Assembly: GCF_002075085.1 (NCBI RefSeq) | Contig: NZ_LKAS01000002.1 | Coordinates: 125,168-170,491, forward strand | Direction: 5' to 3' | From: a bacterium endosymbiont of Pedicinus badii | GTDB lineage: Bacteria; Pseudomonadota; Gammaproteobacteria; Enterobacterales; Enterobacteriaceae | DNA length: 45,324 nucleotides | Part shown: one piece after another, positions 27,226 to 36,217 of the stretch | Layout: the number at the start of each line of letters is the position of its first letter | How positions within the stretch are numbered: position 1 is the stretch's first letter | The notes under the pieces: generated by a model | Databases searched by the model: none | The model's input: the letters and a program-made list of their open reading frames with translations, nothing else | What the model was told of the DNA's origin: nothing | Position numbers and translations under genes: made by a program

Positions 27226-27234
27226 GGAAAATTT

Positions 27235-27624
27235 ATGAAAAAAACTTTTTCTAAAAATAAAAAAAAAAAAAGAAAAAATATAAAAGATGGAATTGCACAT
27301 ATACATGCTTCTTTTAATAATACAATCATAACTATAAGTGATAGACAAGGAAATACTTTAGGTTGGGCTACTTCTGGAGGTTCCGGTTTTAGAGGTTCTA
27401 GAAAATCTACTCCTTTTGCTGCACAAGTTGCTACAGAAAGATGTATAGAATCTGTTAAAGAATATGGAATAAAAAATTTAGAAGTTATGGTAAAGGGTCC
27501 TGGTCCAGGTAGAGAATCTGCAATTAGAACTCTAAATTCTGCAGGTTTTAGAATAACTAATATTACTGATGTAACTCCTATACCTCATAATGGTTGTAGA
27601 CCTCCTAAAAAAAGAAGAGTATAA
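27235..27624 (+). CDS. rpsK: 30S ribosomal protein S11
   Basis: 129 residues, the E. coli length. [33 protein letters not shown] and [11 protein letters not shown] are conserved. A run of thirteen A at 27259-27271 codes for lysines near the N-terminus and is in frame, a slippage-prone spot in an essential gene. Confidence 0.98.
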   Translation: MKKTFSKNKKKKRKNIKDGIAHIHASFNNTIITISDRQGNTLGWATSGGSGFRGSRKSTPFAAQVATERCIESVKEYGIKNLEVMVKGPGPGRESAIRTLNSAGFRITNITDVTPIPHNGCRPPKKRRV

Positions 27625-27639
27625 AATAGGGGGATTTAA

Positions 27640-28260
27640 ATGGCAAAATATTTAGGATCAAAACTCAAAATTAGTAGAAGAGAAGGGACAGATTTATTTT
27701 TAAAATCTGGAATTAGATCTATAGAATCAAAATGTAAAATTGGACAATTACCTGGACAACATAATTTAAAAAAACCAAGATTTTCTGATTATGGAAAACA
27801 ACTGAGAGAAAAACAAAAAGTAAAAAAAATTTATGGAATATTAGAAAAACAATTTAGAAATTATTATAAAAAATCTTCTAAAATGAAAGGTATACCTGGA
27901 GAAAATCTACTTCTTCTTTTAGAAAGAAGATTAGATAATATAATTTATCGTATGGGATTTGGATGTACTAGAATAGAATCAAGGCAGATTGTAAATCATA
28001 AATTCGTTTTAGTAAATAAAAAAATTGTTAATATTCCTTCCTATCAAATTAAAGTAGGAGATAAAATTTATATAAAAAAGAAAGCACAAAATCATTCTAG
28101 AATTATTTCTTCTATAGAAATATCTGAATCTAGAGAAAAAGCATCTTGGATAGAAGTAGATTATAAAAAAATGCAAGGAACTATAAAAAGATTTCCAGAA
28201 AGAAATGAACTTTATTCAGATATAAATGAGCATTTAATTATTGAATTTTATTCAAAATAA
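27640..28260 (+). CDS. rpsD: 30S ribosomal protein S4
   Basis: 206 residues, the E. coli length. [26 protein letters not shown]-like helix and the S4 RNA-binding domain [29 protein letters not shown] are present, with the [12 protein letters not shown] end. In E. coli S4 represses the alpha operon. Confidence 0.98.
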   Translation: MAKYLGSKLKISRREGTDLFLKSGIRSIESKCKIGQLPGQHNLKKPRFSDYGKQLREKQKVKKIYGILEKQFRNYYKKSSKMKGIPGENLLLLLERRLDNIIYRMGFGCTRIESRQIVNHKFVLVNKKIVNIPSYQIKVGDKIYIKKKAQNHSRIISSIEISESREKASWIEVDYKKMQGTIKRFPERNELYSDINEHLIIEFYSK

Positions 28261-28277
28261 AATTTTGTGAGGAAAAA

Positions 28278-29273
28278 ATGCAAAATTCTATAATGAATTT
28301 TTTAACTCCTAGAATTGTAGAAATAGAAAAAATTGATTTAACACATAGCAAAGTTACTTTGGAACCGTTAGAAAGAGGTTTTGGTCACACTTTAGGAAAT
28401 GCATTAAGAAGAGTTCTTTTATCATCCATGCCAGGTTATGCAGTTACAGAAGTAGAGATAGAAGGTGTACTACATGAGTACAGTACAAAAGAAGGAGTTC
28501 GTGAAGATATTTTAGAAATACTACTAAATCTAAAAGAACTCTCAGTTGTACTAAAAGAAAAACAAAGTACTATTGTAACTGTTGAAAAATTTGGAATTGG
28601 AAAAGTGACGGCAGCAGATATAATCCATTCAGAAGAAATTAAAATTGTAAAACCAGATCAAGTTTTATGCCATTTAACAGACAAAAAATCTTCTATAAAA
28701 ATGAAAATTAAAATAGAAAAAGGAAGAGGATATTCAACTGCTGCTAATAGAATTAGAAATTTAAAAAATTCTAGACCAATAGGTAGATTATTTTTAGATG
28801 CTTGTTATAGTCCTATAGAAAGAATATCATATGCAGTAGAAGCTGCTAGAGTAGAACAAAGAACTGATTTAGATAAACTAATTATAGAGATTAAAACAAA
28901 CGGAACAATAGAACCAGATTTTGCAATAAGAAAAGCAGCAACAATACTATCAGAACAACTATCATCTTTCGTAGATTTACAAGATATTAAAAAACAAAAA
29001 AAAGAAAAAGAATTACCAAAATTTGATCCTATACTACTTAAGAATGTGGATGATTTAGAATTGACAGTAAGATCAGCAAATTGCTTAAAAGCTGAATCTA
29101 TACAGTATATAGGAGATTTAGTGCAAAAAACAGAAGTAGAACTACTAAAAACTCCTAATTTAGGAAAAAAATCTCTTACAGAAATTAAAGATGTTCTATC
29201 TTCTAGAGGATTATCTTTAGGAACTAAACTAAAAAATTGGAATCCAGAAAAAATAAAAAAAGAAAATAAATAA
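28278..29273 (+). CDS. rpoA: RNA polymerase alpha subunit
   Basis: 331 residues (E. coli 329). The N-terminal dimerisation domain has [26 protein letters not shown]; the C-terminal domain that binds UP elements and activators has [44 protein letters not shown]. Both are intact. AGGA ribosome site before the ATG. The linker and domain boundaries match E. coli. Confidence 0.99.
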   Translation: MQNSIMNFLTPRIVEIEKIDLTHSKVTLEPLERGFGHTLGNALRRVLLSSMPGYAVTEVEIEGVLHEYSTKEGVREDILEILLNLKELSVVLKEKQSTIVTVEKFGIGKVTAADIIHSEEIKIVKPDQVLCHLTDKKSSIKMKIKIEKGRGYSTAANRIRNLKNSRPIGRLFLDACYSPIERISYAVEAARVEQRTDLDKLIIEIKTNGTIEPDFAIRKAATILSEQLSSFVDLQDIKKQKKEKELPKFDPILLKNVDDLELTVRSANCLKAESIQYIGDLVQKTEVELLKTPNLGKKSLTEIKDVLSSRGLSLGTKLKNWNPEKIKKENK

Positions 29274-29291
29274 AATTCAAAAAGAGAGAAT

Positions 29292-29669
29292 ATGAGACAT
29301 AAAAAAATTGGAAAAAGATTAAATCTTAAATCAGATCATAGAAGATCATTATTTAAAAATCTAGCATATTCTTTAATAAAAAAAGAAATAGTTCTTACTA
29401 CTTTGCAAAAAGCAAAGGAATTAAAGAGATTTATAGAACCTATAATTAATTTAACAAAGAAAAATAGTATACACAATAAAAGAAAAGTCTTTTCTCTTAT
29501 GAAAGATAAAGGAATTGTTAAAAAATTATTTTCTGAAATACGTAATAGATTTATGCATACGAAAGGAGGATACACAAGAATTATAAAATCTCATTTTAGA
29601 AAAGGAGATAGTGCAAATATGGCATACATAGAAATTTTAAGAAGAAAAAAAAATAAAATAAAAAAATAG
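29292..29669 (+). CDS. rplQ: 50S ribosomal protein L17
   Basis: 125 residues (E. coli 127). MRHKKIGKRLNLKSDHRRSLFKNLAYSLI and YTRIIKSHFRKGDSANMAYIEIL are conserved. Last gene of the ribosomal run; its stop is three bases from the end of the convergent trkA, with no terminator hairpin visible between them. Confidence 0.98.
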   Translation: MRHKKIGKRLNLKSDHRRSLFKNLAYSLIKKEIVLTTLQKAKELKRFIEPIINLTKKNSIHNKRKVFSLMKDKGIVKKLFSEIRNRFMHTKGGYTRIIKSHFRKGDSANMAYIEILRRKKNKIKK

Positions 29670-29672
29670 CAA

Positions 29673-31037
29673 CTACAAATTTTTTATCATAGAAAATAAT
29701 TCTTCTTCTTTTTCTAAAAAGAAGATTATTCTATCTCCATCTTCTATTAAAATTTCAATACTTTCTCTATATATGTAGACTTTTTCCTTTTTTACAATTG
29801 CTATAATAAAAAAGTTTGTAGAAAATTTTATTGTATTTATCTTAATTCCTATCATTTTAGAAAAATTTTTATTTTTTTTTACTATAATTTCTATAACTTT
29901 TTTATCATTCTTATATTGAAGAAGAGTTAAATTATTTATAGAATACTGTTTTTTATATTTATATTTCAAAAAAGAAGAAAAAATTTCTAATTTTTTAGAA
30001 AAAAAATAATCTATTTTATCAATTTCTTTTATAATATTTATATAAGAAACTTTTGTAATCATTGCTAAATTACTTTTAGCTCCCATCTTTTTAGCTAGGA
30101 TTGCTGATATAATATTTTCTTCGTCATTTTTTGTAATTGAAATAAATAAATCTACTTGTTTGATATTTTCCTCTTTCATTAAATTTCGATCTGAATATTT
30201 TCCAAATAAAATAGTAACGTTCTGTAATTTTTTTGCTAAATTATCTGCTCTTTTAAAATTTTTTTCAATCAATTTTATAATATAATTATTTTTTAAATAC
30301 TTAATTAACTCTATCCCTATACTATTTCCTCCGAAAATCATAATTCTTTTATAGACTCTATTTTTAATTTGTTTTACAAATTTTTTTAAATTTTTTGTAT
30401 CTAAAATGCAAAAAATTTCATCTTTTAAATAAATTTTTGTTTCTTCTTTTGGGTAAAAAATTCTGTTTTTTCTGAGTATAGCAAATAAAAAAAAGTTTAT
30501 ACTAAAGTACTGGTATAATTCTTTTATTCTTTTTCCTAAAAAAATGCTTTTCTTACAAATATCTACGGATACAAAACTGATTTTCTTTTTTGCAAATTCT
30601 ACTACTCTCAAGAGTCCTGGATATTTAATAATTTTATAGATACTTTTTGAAAGAATTTTTTTTGGAATTATTAAAAAATCTATAGGTATGCTTTTTTTTC
30701 TGAAAAGGTTTTTTGATTCTTGAATATATTTATTTGATTTTATTTTTGCTATACAAGTTGGAATTTTAAAAAGAATACTAGATATTTGACAAATGATAAT
30801 ATTTATTTCATCTGAATTAGTTGTAGCTATTAAAATGTCACATTCTTGTGCTTGTGCACTTCTTAAAATTTTTGGATGAGAACCAAATCCATTGATTGTT
30901 TTTAAATCAAATTTATTTTGTATACTTCTAATTTGATTTTTATCAACATCTATGATCGTAATATCATGATTTTTTCTAACTAAATTTTCTATTAAAATTT
31001 TTCCTATCTTTCCTGCTCCAACAATTATGATTTTCAT
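29673..31037 (-). CDS. trkA: TrkA, NAD-binding regulatory subunit of Trk potassium uptake
   Basis: 454 residues (E. coli 458). Two RCK (TrkA-N) units: the first begins KIIIVGAGKIGKILIENL with a GxGxxG nucleotide site followed by DIDK-like VDKNQ, the second begins near residue 235 with RIMIFGGNSIGIELIKYL. It gates the TrkH channel, whose end is at 1-450. In E. coli it is the last gene after def-fmt-rsmB, as here. Confidence 0.96.
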   Translation of the reverse strand: MKIIIVGAGKIGKILIENLVRKNHDITIIDVDKNQIRSIQNKFDLKTINGFGSHPKILRSAQAQECDILIATTNSDEINIIICQISSILFKIPTCIAKIKSNKYIQESKNLFRKKSIPIDFLIIPKKILSKSIYKIIKYPGLLRVVEFAKKKISFVSVDICKKSIFLGKRIKELYQYFSINFFLFAILRKNRIFYPKEETKIYLKDEIFCILDTKNLKKFVKQIKNRVYKRIMIFGGNSIGIELIKYLKNNYIIKLIEKNFKRADNLAKKLQNVTILFGKYSDRNLMKEENIKQVDLFISITKNDEENIISAILAKKMGAKSNLAMITKVSYINIIKEIDKIDYFFSKKLEIFSSFLKYKYKKQYSINNLTLLQYKNDKKVIEIIVKKNKNFSKMIGIKINTIKFSTNFFIIAIVKKEKVYIYRESIEILIEDGDRIIFFLEKEEELFSMIKNL

Positions 31038-31050
31038 TAAATTTCCAAAG

Positions 31051-32348
31051 TTAAAAATCTTTAAAATTTAAAAAATTTTTAAAAATTTTAACAAAATAAA
31101 AACCATCTCCTTGAGAAGATTTAGGAAGTAATTGTATACCAGTATGAAAAGATTTTCTATTTTTTTCTATCTTAGCATCAGGATGATTTGCAATAAAATT
31201 TAAAATTTGTTTTTCGTTTTCTTCTTTAAGAATAGAACAGGTAGAATATACTAAAATTCCACCAGGTTTTAAAAATTTCCAAACTGTATTTAGTAACTGT
31301 TTTTGAATTTTTACGAAATTAGCAATGTCTTCTTGACTCCTATTATACAAAATATCTGGATACCTTCTTATTATGCCTGTACTAGAACAAGGAGGATCTA
31401 ATAAAATTTTATCAAAAAGTTTTTTTTCTTTATTCCATTTTTTTGAATTTCTTCCATCTCCTAAAATTATTTTACAAGAAAGATTTAATCTAAATAAATT
31501 TTGATAAATTAGATTGATTCTACTTTTATTTTTTTCTACTGCAGTTAAAGAACATTTTGGAGCTATTTCTAGTATATAAGTTGTTTTACAACCAGGAGCT
31601 GCACACATATCTAAAATATTTTCTTTATTTTTTGGATTTAATAAAAGTACACTTTTTTGAGAAGAAAGATCTTGTATAGTACATATACCTTTTTTAAATC
31701 CTGGAATATTATTAGTACTACAATTTTTTTTTATTTGTACAGAATCTGGAAATTTACTAATGCTAAAATAAGGTATTTTACGTTTTTTAAGAATTTTTTG
31801 GTACTCTTTTTTTGTAATTTTTTTTCTATTTATTCTTATCCATAAAGGAGGTTTTTTTTGCATTTCTTGTACTATATAAAATAAAATCTTTTCAGAATAG
31901 CTAGAAATTATTCTTTTTTTAAACCATGATGGAATAGAATATTTTTTATTTACTAAAACATATTTTAAAAAATTTTCTCTATTTCTTTGAAATTTTCTTA
32001 GAATTGCATTTATAAATTTTTTTTGTTTTTCCATACGAAACATACACAAAGTTTTTACAGTTTCTGATATAGAAGCATAATCTGGAATTCTCATATAAAT
32101 CATTTGATACAGACCTAGTACTATAAAATAGTAGGAAATTTTTTTCTTATCTATATTACTAACTAATTTTTTTATTAAACTATCTAAAACTATCTTTCTT
32201 CTTAAAATTCCAAAACAAGCTTCTTTAAAAAAAGAAAAATCGTTTCTTTTAACTTTTTTAGCAGATTTTTGAAAAATTAATTTTAAACTTTTTTTTTATT
32301 TAAAACTTGAAAAATAGTGCTAATTATTTGCATTCTGACATTATACAT
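31051..32348 (-). pseudogene. rsmB: rsmB, 16S rRNA m5C967 methyltransferase, frame-broken in a poly(A) tract
   Basis: RsmB methylates C967 of 16S rRNA. The intact part (31051-32103 and its upstream extension) has the SAM site LDMCAAPGCKTTYILE, DPPCSSTGIIRR and the catalytic YSTCSILKEEN. The frame continues upstream through FFKEACFGILRRKIVLDSL and YYFIVLGLYQMIYMRIP, matching the E. coli NusB-like domain, then meets a stop at 32296-32298. The other frame, from an ATG at 32348 four bases after the fmt stop, reads MYNVRMQIISTIFQVLNKKK, also matching. The two join if the nine A (coding strand; T at 32289-32297) were ten; the restored protein is about 432 residues (E. coli 429). It may be a pseudogene, rescued by slippage, translated from an internal start, or a sequencing error. 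Confidence 0.85.
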
Positions 32349-32352
32349 ATTT

Positions 32353-33312
32353 CTATTTTAGTATTTCTCCTATACGAAAAATTTTTTTTTGATAATCTAA
32401 AGTATTTCTTACTGATACTATTTTTTTCCCAGGAAATTGGATTTTTTCTATTTTTAGTATACCATCTCCAGTTTGAATATATAGTCCAGATTTATCAATT
32501 TTTATTACAGTTCCAGATATTTTTTTTTTACTTTCCTGTTTTTTTTTTATTATTTTAGACTTAAAAACACGAATTCTATACTTATTTAGATAGAAATAAC
32601 AAACAGGCCAAGGAATAAAAGCTCTTATATATCTATTTATTTTTTTAGCAGGGAGATTCCAATCAATTTTCGCTTCGCATTTAGATATCTTATTTGCATA
32701 TGTAGCAGTTCCAATTTGTTTTTTAAAAAAAATTTTATGTCTTTTTTTTATATTTTTAAGTAAACAAACTAGTTTATGTTTACTAGATTCAAAAAGTTTT
32801 TTATAAAGTATCTCAGATGTATCAGTTTCTAGTATTCTACAAAAAATTTGTTCTATCATCATTCCTGTATCAATATTTTCATCCATGCTAATGAAGGTAA
32901 CTCCAGTATATTTATCTCCGTAAATTATTGATCTTTGTACAGGAGATGGACCTCTCCATCGTGGAAGAATAGAAGGATGTACATTGATACATCCAAATTT
33001 AGGAATTTGTATAATTTTTTTTGGAAATATTAATCCAAATGCTATTACTAATATTAAGTCTGGTTTTATAAAAGATATGTTTTGAAACACCTTTTTATCT
33101 TTCATACAGTTTGTTTGTAAAACAAAGATTTTATTGTTTTCTGCAAATTTTTTAATTGCATTTTTTTGAATTTTTCTCCCTCTTCCAAATTTTTTATCTT
33201 TATGAGTTATGAGCATAACAACATTAATATTTTTTTCTAGCAAAAATTTTAGGTAATTCAAAGAAAACTCTGTACTTCCTGCAAAAATAATTTTTAGATG
33301 AGATTTTTTCAT
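32353..33312 (-). CDS. fmt: Methionyl-tRNA formyltransferase
   Basis: Formylates initiator Met-tRNA. 319 residues (E. coli 315). The catalytic Asn-His pair lies in GCINVHPSILPRWRGPSPVQRS and the catalytic Asp in DENIDTGMM. The N-terminal KIIFAGSTEFSLNYL is the family start. It overlaps the end of def by four bases (ATGA), the same def-fmt coupling as in E. coli. Confidence 0.96.
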   Translation of the reverse strand: MKKSHLKIIFAGSTEFSLNYLKFLLEKNINVVMLITHKDKKFGRGRKIQKNAIKKFAENNKIFVLQTNCMKDKKVFQNISFIKPDLILVIAFGLIFPKKIIQIPKFGCINVHPSILPRWRGPSPVQRSIIYGDKYTGVTFISMDENIDTGMMIEQIFCRILETDTSEILYKKLFESSKHKLVCLLKNIKKRHKIFFKKQIGTATYANKISKCEAKIDWNLPAKKINRYIRAFIPWPVCYFYLNKYRIRVFKSKIIKKKQESKKKISGTVIKIDKSGLYIQTGDGILKIEKIQFPGKKIVSVRNTLDYQKKIFRIGEILK

Positions 33313-33764
33313 AAATTTTCTGAAATACGATCTATAAATAATTTTCCAAATAGATGATCTATCTCATGTTGTATGCATACAGATAATAAATCTTTTGCTT
33401 TTATTTCAAAGTATCTACTATTTTCATCTAAAGCACTTATTTTAATATTTTTATATCTTTTTACATAAGCAAACTTATTTGGTATGGAAAGACATCCCTC
33501 TTGCATTTTTATACTACCAGAATATTTCAACAATTTTGGATTTATAAAAACTAGTTTTTGATTGCGACTTTTTGTAATATCTATTACAATTATTCTTTTA
33601 TGAATATTTACTTGAGTTGCTGCTAATCCTATTCCTTTTGTATAGTACATTGTTTCAAACATATCTTGTATAATTTTTTTTATATATCTATCTACTTTAA
33701 TAACTTTTTTAGCTTCTTTTCTTAAGTTTTTATTTGGATACTGCAGTATTTTTAGTATAGTCAT
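33309..33764 (-). CDS. def: Peptide deformylase
   Basis: Metalloenzyme that removes the N-formyl group from nascent proteins. 151 residues against 169 in E. coli. The three motifs are all there: GIGLAATQV, EGCLSIP and the metal-binding HEIDH. The missing part is the C-terminal helix beyond LFIDRIS, which is outside the catalytic core. dprA, smg and yrdD, which follow in E. coli, are lost, so def is now divergent from tsaC with a 25-base gap. Confidence 0.95.
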   Translation of the reverse strand: MTILKILQYPNKNLRKEAKKVIKVDRYIKKIIQDMFETMYYTKGIGLAATQVNIHKRIIVIDITKSRNQKLVFINPKLLKYSGSIKMQEGCLSIPNKFAYVKRYKNIKISALDENSRYFEIKAKDLLSVCIQHEIDHLFGKLFIDRISENL

Positions 33765-33789
33765 AATTTACTATTTTAATAATTTTAAG

Positions 33790-34371
33790 ATGAAAAAAAT
33801 AAAAGACAAAAATAATTTTTATAAAATACTATATGCTTTAAAAAATAAAAAAGTTATAGCTTATCCTTCAGAATGTGTCTTTGCTTTAGGATGTGATCCA
33901 GATTGTGAACAAGCAGTTAATTCTATTATATCAATAAAAAAGAGAAATAAAAATAAAGGTTTTGTACTTGTATCAAGTAATTACGAAAAATTAAAAAAAT
34001 ACGTTAACGAATGCAGTATTTCCGACAAAATGAAAAAAAAAATTTTTTCTACTTGGCCAGGAAATGTTACTTGGACATTTCCTATTAATAAAACAACTCC
34101 TAAATGGATAATTGGAAATTATTCTACAATTGCTATAAGAATTAGTGCATTTGATGTAATAAGAAAAATTTGTATACTTTTTAAAAAACCAATAATTTCT
34201 ACTAGTGCTAATATTTCTGGAGAAAAACCGTATAAAAAATTCCATCAAGTGAAAAGAAAATTTCAATCTGTATATGTTCTACAAGAAAAGACTGGAGATT
34301 ACACAAATACTTCAGAAATTAGAAATGCAAAAGATGGGAAAATACTAAGAAAATATAAATTTTATGACTAA
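33790..34371 (+). CDS. tsaC: TsaC, threonylcarbamoyl-AMP synthase
   Basis: First enzyme of N6-threonylcarbamoyladenosine (t6A37) formation in ANN-decoding tRNAs. 193 residues (E. coli TsaC/YrdC 190), with the short form lacking the Sua5 C-terminal domain. VIAYPSECVFALGCDPD, KGFVLVSS and PIISTSANISGEKP are the YrdC motifs. It overlaps aroE by 8 bases. Confidence 0.93.
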   Translation: MKKIKDKNNFYKILYALKNKKVIAYPSECVFALGCDPDCEQAVNSIISIKKRNKNKGFVLVSSNYEKLKKYVNECSISDKMKKKIFSTWPGNVTWTFPINKTTPKWIIGNYSTIAIRISAFDVIRKICILFKKPIISTSANISGEKPYKKFHQVKRKFQSVYVLQEKTGDYTNTSEIRNAKDGKILRKYKFYD

Positions 34372-35170
34372 ATTTGCTCTTATTGGTAAAAACATAGAAG
34401 ATAGTTTGTCTCCTAGCATATATAAAGTATTTTTTGAGTACTATAATAAAAAGTCAGATTATCTATGCATATCTTGTAGTAAAAAGAATTTTTTTTACTA
34501 CATAAAAAAATTTTTTTTGAATGATGGTTTTGGTATGAATATTACTAGTCCTTTCAAAAATATTTCGTATAGTATATGTGATTTTCACACTGAAAGAAGT
34601 ATAAAATGTAGATCTGTTAATGTTATAAAAAAAATTAATGGATTTCTTATAGGAGATAATACTGATGGTATAGGACTACTGCAAGATTTAGTAAAAATTG
34701 GATTTTTAAAAAAAAATTATAAAATTTTAATTTTAGGATCTGGTGGAGTAATAAAATCTATAGTACTTAGTTTAATGAGTTTTAAAAGTATAAAAATATT
34801 TTTGCATGCTAGAAATGCTAGAAAAATCAAAGAAATACAGAATTTTTTTGGTAATAGAAATATTCAAATAGCAGATACTTGTAAAAAAAATCAAATTTAT
34901 AATTTGATTATTCAAGCTACTTCTATAGTAAGTTACAGAGAAATACAAAATCTAACTAAATTTGTGAAAATTTCAAAAAACACATTGTTCTATGATTTAA
35001 ATTATTCTAATAAAAAAACCACGTATTCTTCCTATTATAAAAAAAAAGTAAAGAAATATACCAATGGTATAGGAATGCTATTTTATCAAGCAGCGCATGC
35101 ATTTTTTTTTTGGAATGGAATTTTTCCTAATATAGAAATTCTAAAAAAAATTCTCTATAAACATAAGTAA
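34364..35170 (+). CDS. aroE: Shikimate dehydrogenase
   Basis: NADPH-dependent reduction of 3-dehydroshikimate, fourth step to chorismate. 268 residues (E. coli 272). The substrate site SLSPSIYKVFF, the catalytic Lys in NITSPFKN and Asp in GDNTDGIGLL are visible, then the Rossmann loop ILGSGGVIKSI, where a common alanine-rich GAGGA reads GSGGV. Together with aroK and aroB it covers three shikimate steps. In E. coli aroE lies just upstream of the rrnD operon; here murB follows directly. Confidence 0.95.
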   Translation: MTKFALIGKNIEDSLSPSIYKVFFEYYNKKSDYLCISCSKKNFFYYIKKFFLNDGFGMNITSPFKNISYSICDFHTERSIKCRSVNVIKKINGFLIGDNTDGIGLLQDLVKIGFLKKNYKILILGSGGVIKSIVLSLMSFKSIKIFLHARNARKIKEIQNFFGNRNIQIADTCKKNQIYNLIIQATSIVSYREIQNLTKFVKISKNTLFYDLNYSNKKTTYSSYYKKKVKKYTNGIGMLFYQAAHAFFFWNGIFPNIEILKKILYKHK

Positions 35171-35203
35171 ATTTATAAAAAATTTGTATAGTACAATATA
35201 AAT

Positions 35204-36217
35204 ATGTTTTCTTTAAAAAACAACAATACATTTGCATTAAATGCTTTTTCTAAAAAAATACTTTTTTTCTATTCTGTAAAACAAATGTACAATTATTGGA
35301 AGATAGAAAAATCAAAAAATCAGCCTATCCTATTTCTAGGAGATGGAAGTAACGTACTTTTTTTAAAAAATTACTATGGAACAATACTAGTTAATAGAAT
35401 CTATGGATACAAAGTTTTTGAAAAAAAATACTTATGGAAAATATATGTAAGATCTGGAGAAATATGGAAAAATTTAGTAAGAAAATGTATTGATCAAAAT
35501 ATTCCTGGACTGGAGAATTTAGCTTTAATACCAGGAAGAGTAGGAGGAGCACCAATACAAAATATAGGAGCCTATGGAGTGGAATTCAAAGATTTTTGTG
35601 AATACGTAGATGTATTTAATTTAAAGAAGGAAAGAGTAGAAAGAATCTATAGAGAAAATTGTAAATTTGAATATAGAAGTAGCATATTTAGCAATTTTTT
35701 TTCTGAATATGTCGTAATAGCTGTTGGTTTGATCATAAAAAAAAAATGGAATCCGAGAATTAATCACAAAAGTATTCTTTACTTAAAGAACCAGAATATT
35801 ACTCCAAAAAAAATTTATAAAGAAATTTGTAAAATCAGAAAAAAGAAATTTCCAAACATAAATATTTTTGGAAATGCTGGAAGTTTTTTTAAAAATCCTA
35901 TTGTTTCTTTTGAAAAATCAAAAAATATTATCCAAAAATATCCAGATATTCCTTATAAATTTTCTTTTTATAAAAAAAAATATAAATTTTTTGCTGGATG
36001 GATGATAGAAAAATGTGGATTAAAAGGATACAAATATTTAGGAGCAAAAATTTGGGATAAACAAGCTTTGATACTACTAAATACTGGAAAAGCAACTGGA
36101 AGATCTATTTTAAAACTTTCTAGAATTGTACAAAAAAAAGTAAAAAACAAATTCGGTGTTTTCTTGCTTCCAGAAGTACATCTAATTTCTAAATTTGGAA
36201 GAATAAAATGGAATTGA
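35204..36217 (+). CDS. murB: UDP-N-acetylenolpyruvoylglucosamine reductase
   Basis: FAD enzyme that makes UDP-N-acetylmuramate for peptidoglycan. 337 residues (E. coli 342), type I. FAD-binding LGDGSNVLFLK and RVGGAPIQNIGAYGVEF, and the catalytic serine segment GNAGSFFKNP near residue 228 are intact. In E. coli it is directly downstream of the rrnB operon. Overlaps birA by 10 bases, as it is adjacent in E. coli. Confidence 0.95.
   Translation: MFSLKNNNTFALNAFSKKILFFYSVKQMYNYWKIEKSKNQPILFLGDGSNVLFLKNYYGTILVNRIYGYKVFEKKYLWKIYVRSGEIWKNLVRKCIDQNIPGLENLALIPGRVGGAPIQNIGAYGVEFKDFCEYVDVFNLKKERVERIYRENCKFEYRSSIFSNFFSEYVVIAVGLIIKKKWNPRINHKSILYLKNQNITPKKIYKEICKIRKKKFPNINIFGNAGSFFKNPIVSFEKSKNIIQKYPDIPYKFSFYKKKYKFFAGWMIEKCGLKGYKYLGAKIWDKQALILLNTGKATGRSILKLSRIVQKKVKNKFGVFLLPEVHLISKFGRIKWN

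Noticed and set aside
32307-32558. Open frame on the plus strand across the rsmB start and the fmt end
   Set aside because: It is a shadow of the minus-strand genes: low complexity, Phe/Leu-rich and without any family resemblance, while both minus-strand genes align with E. coli through this region.
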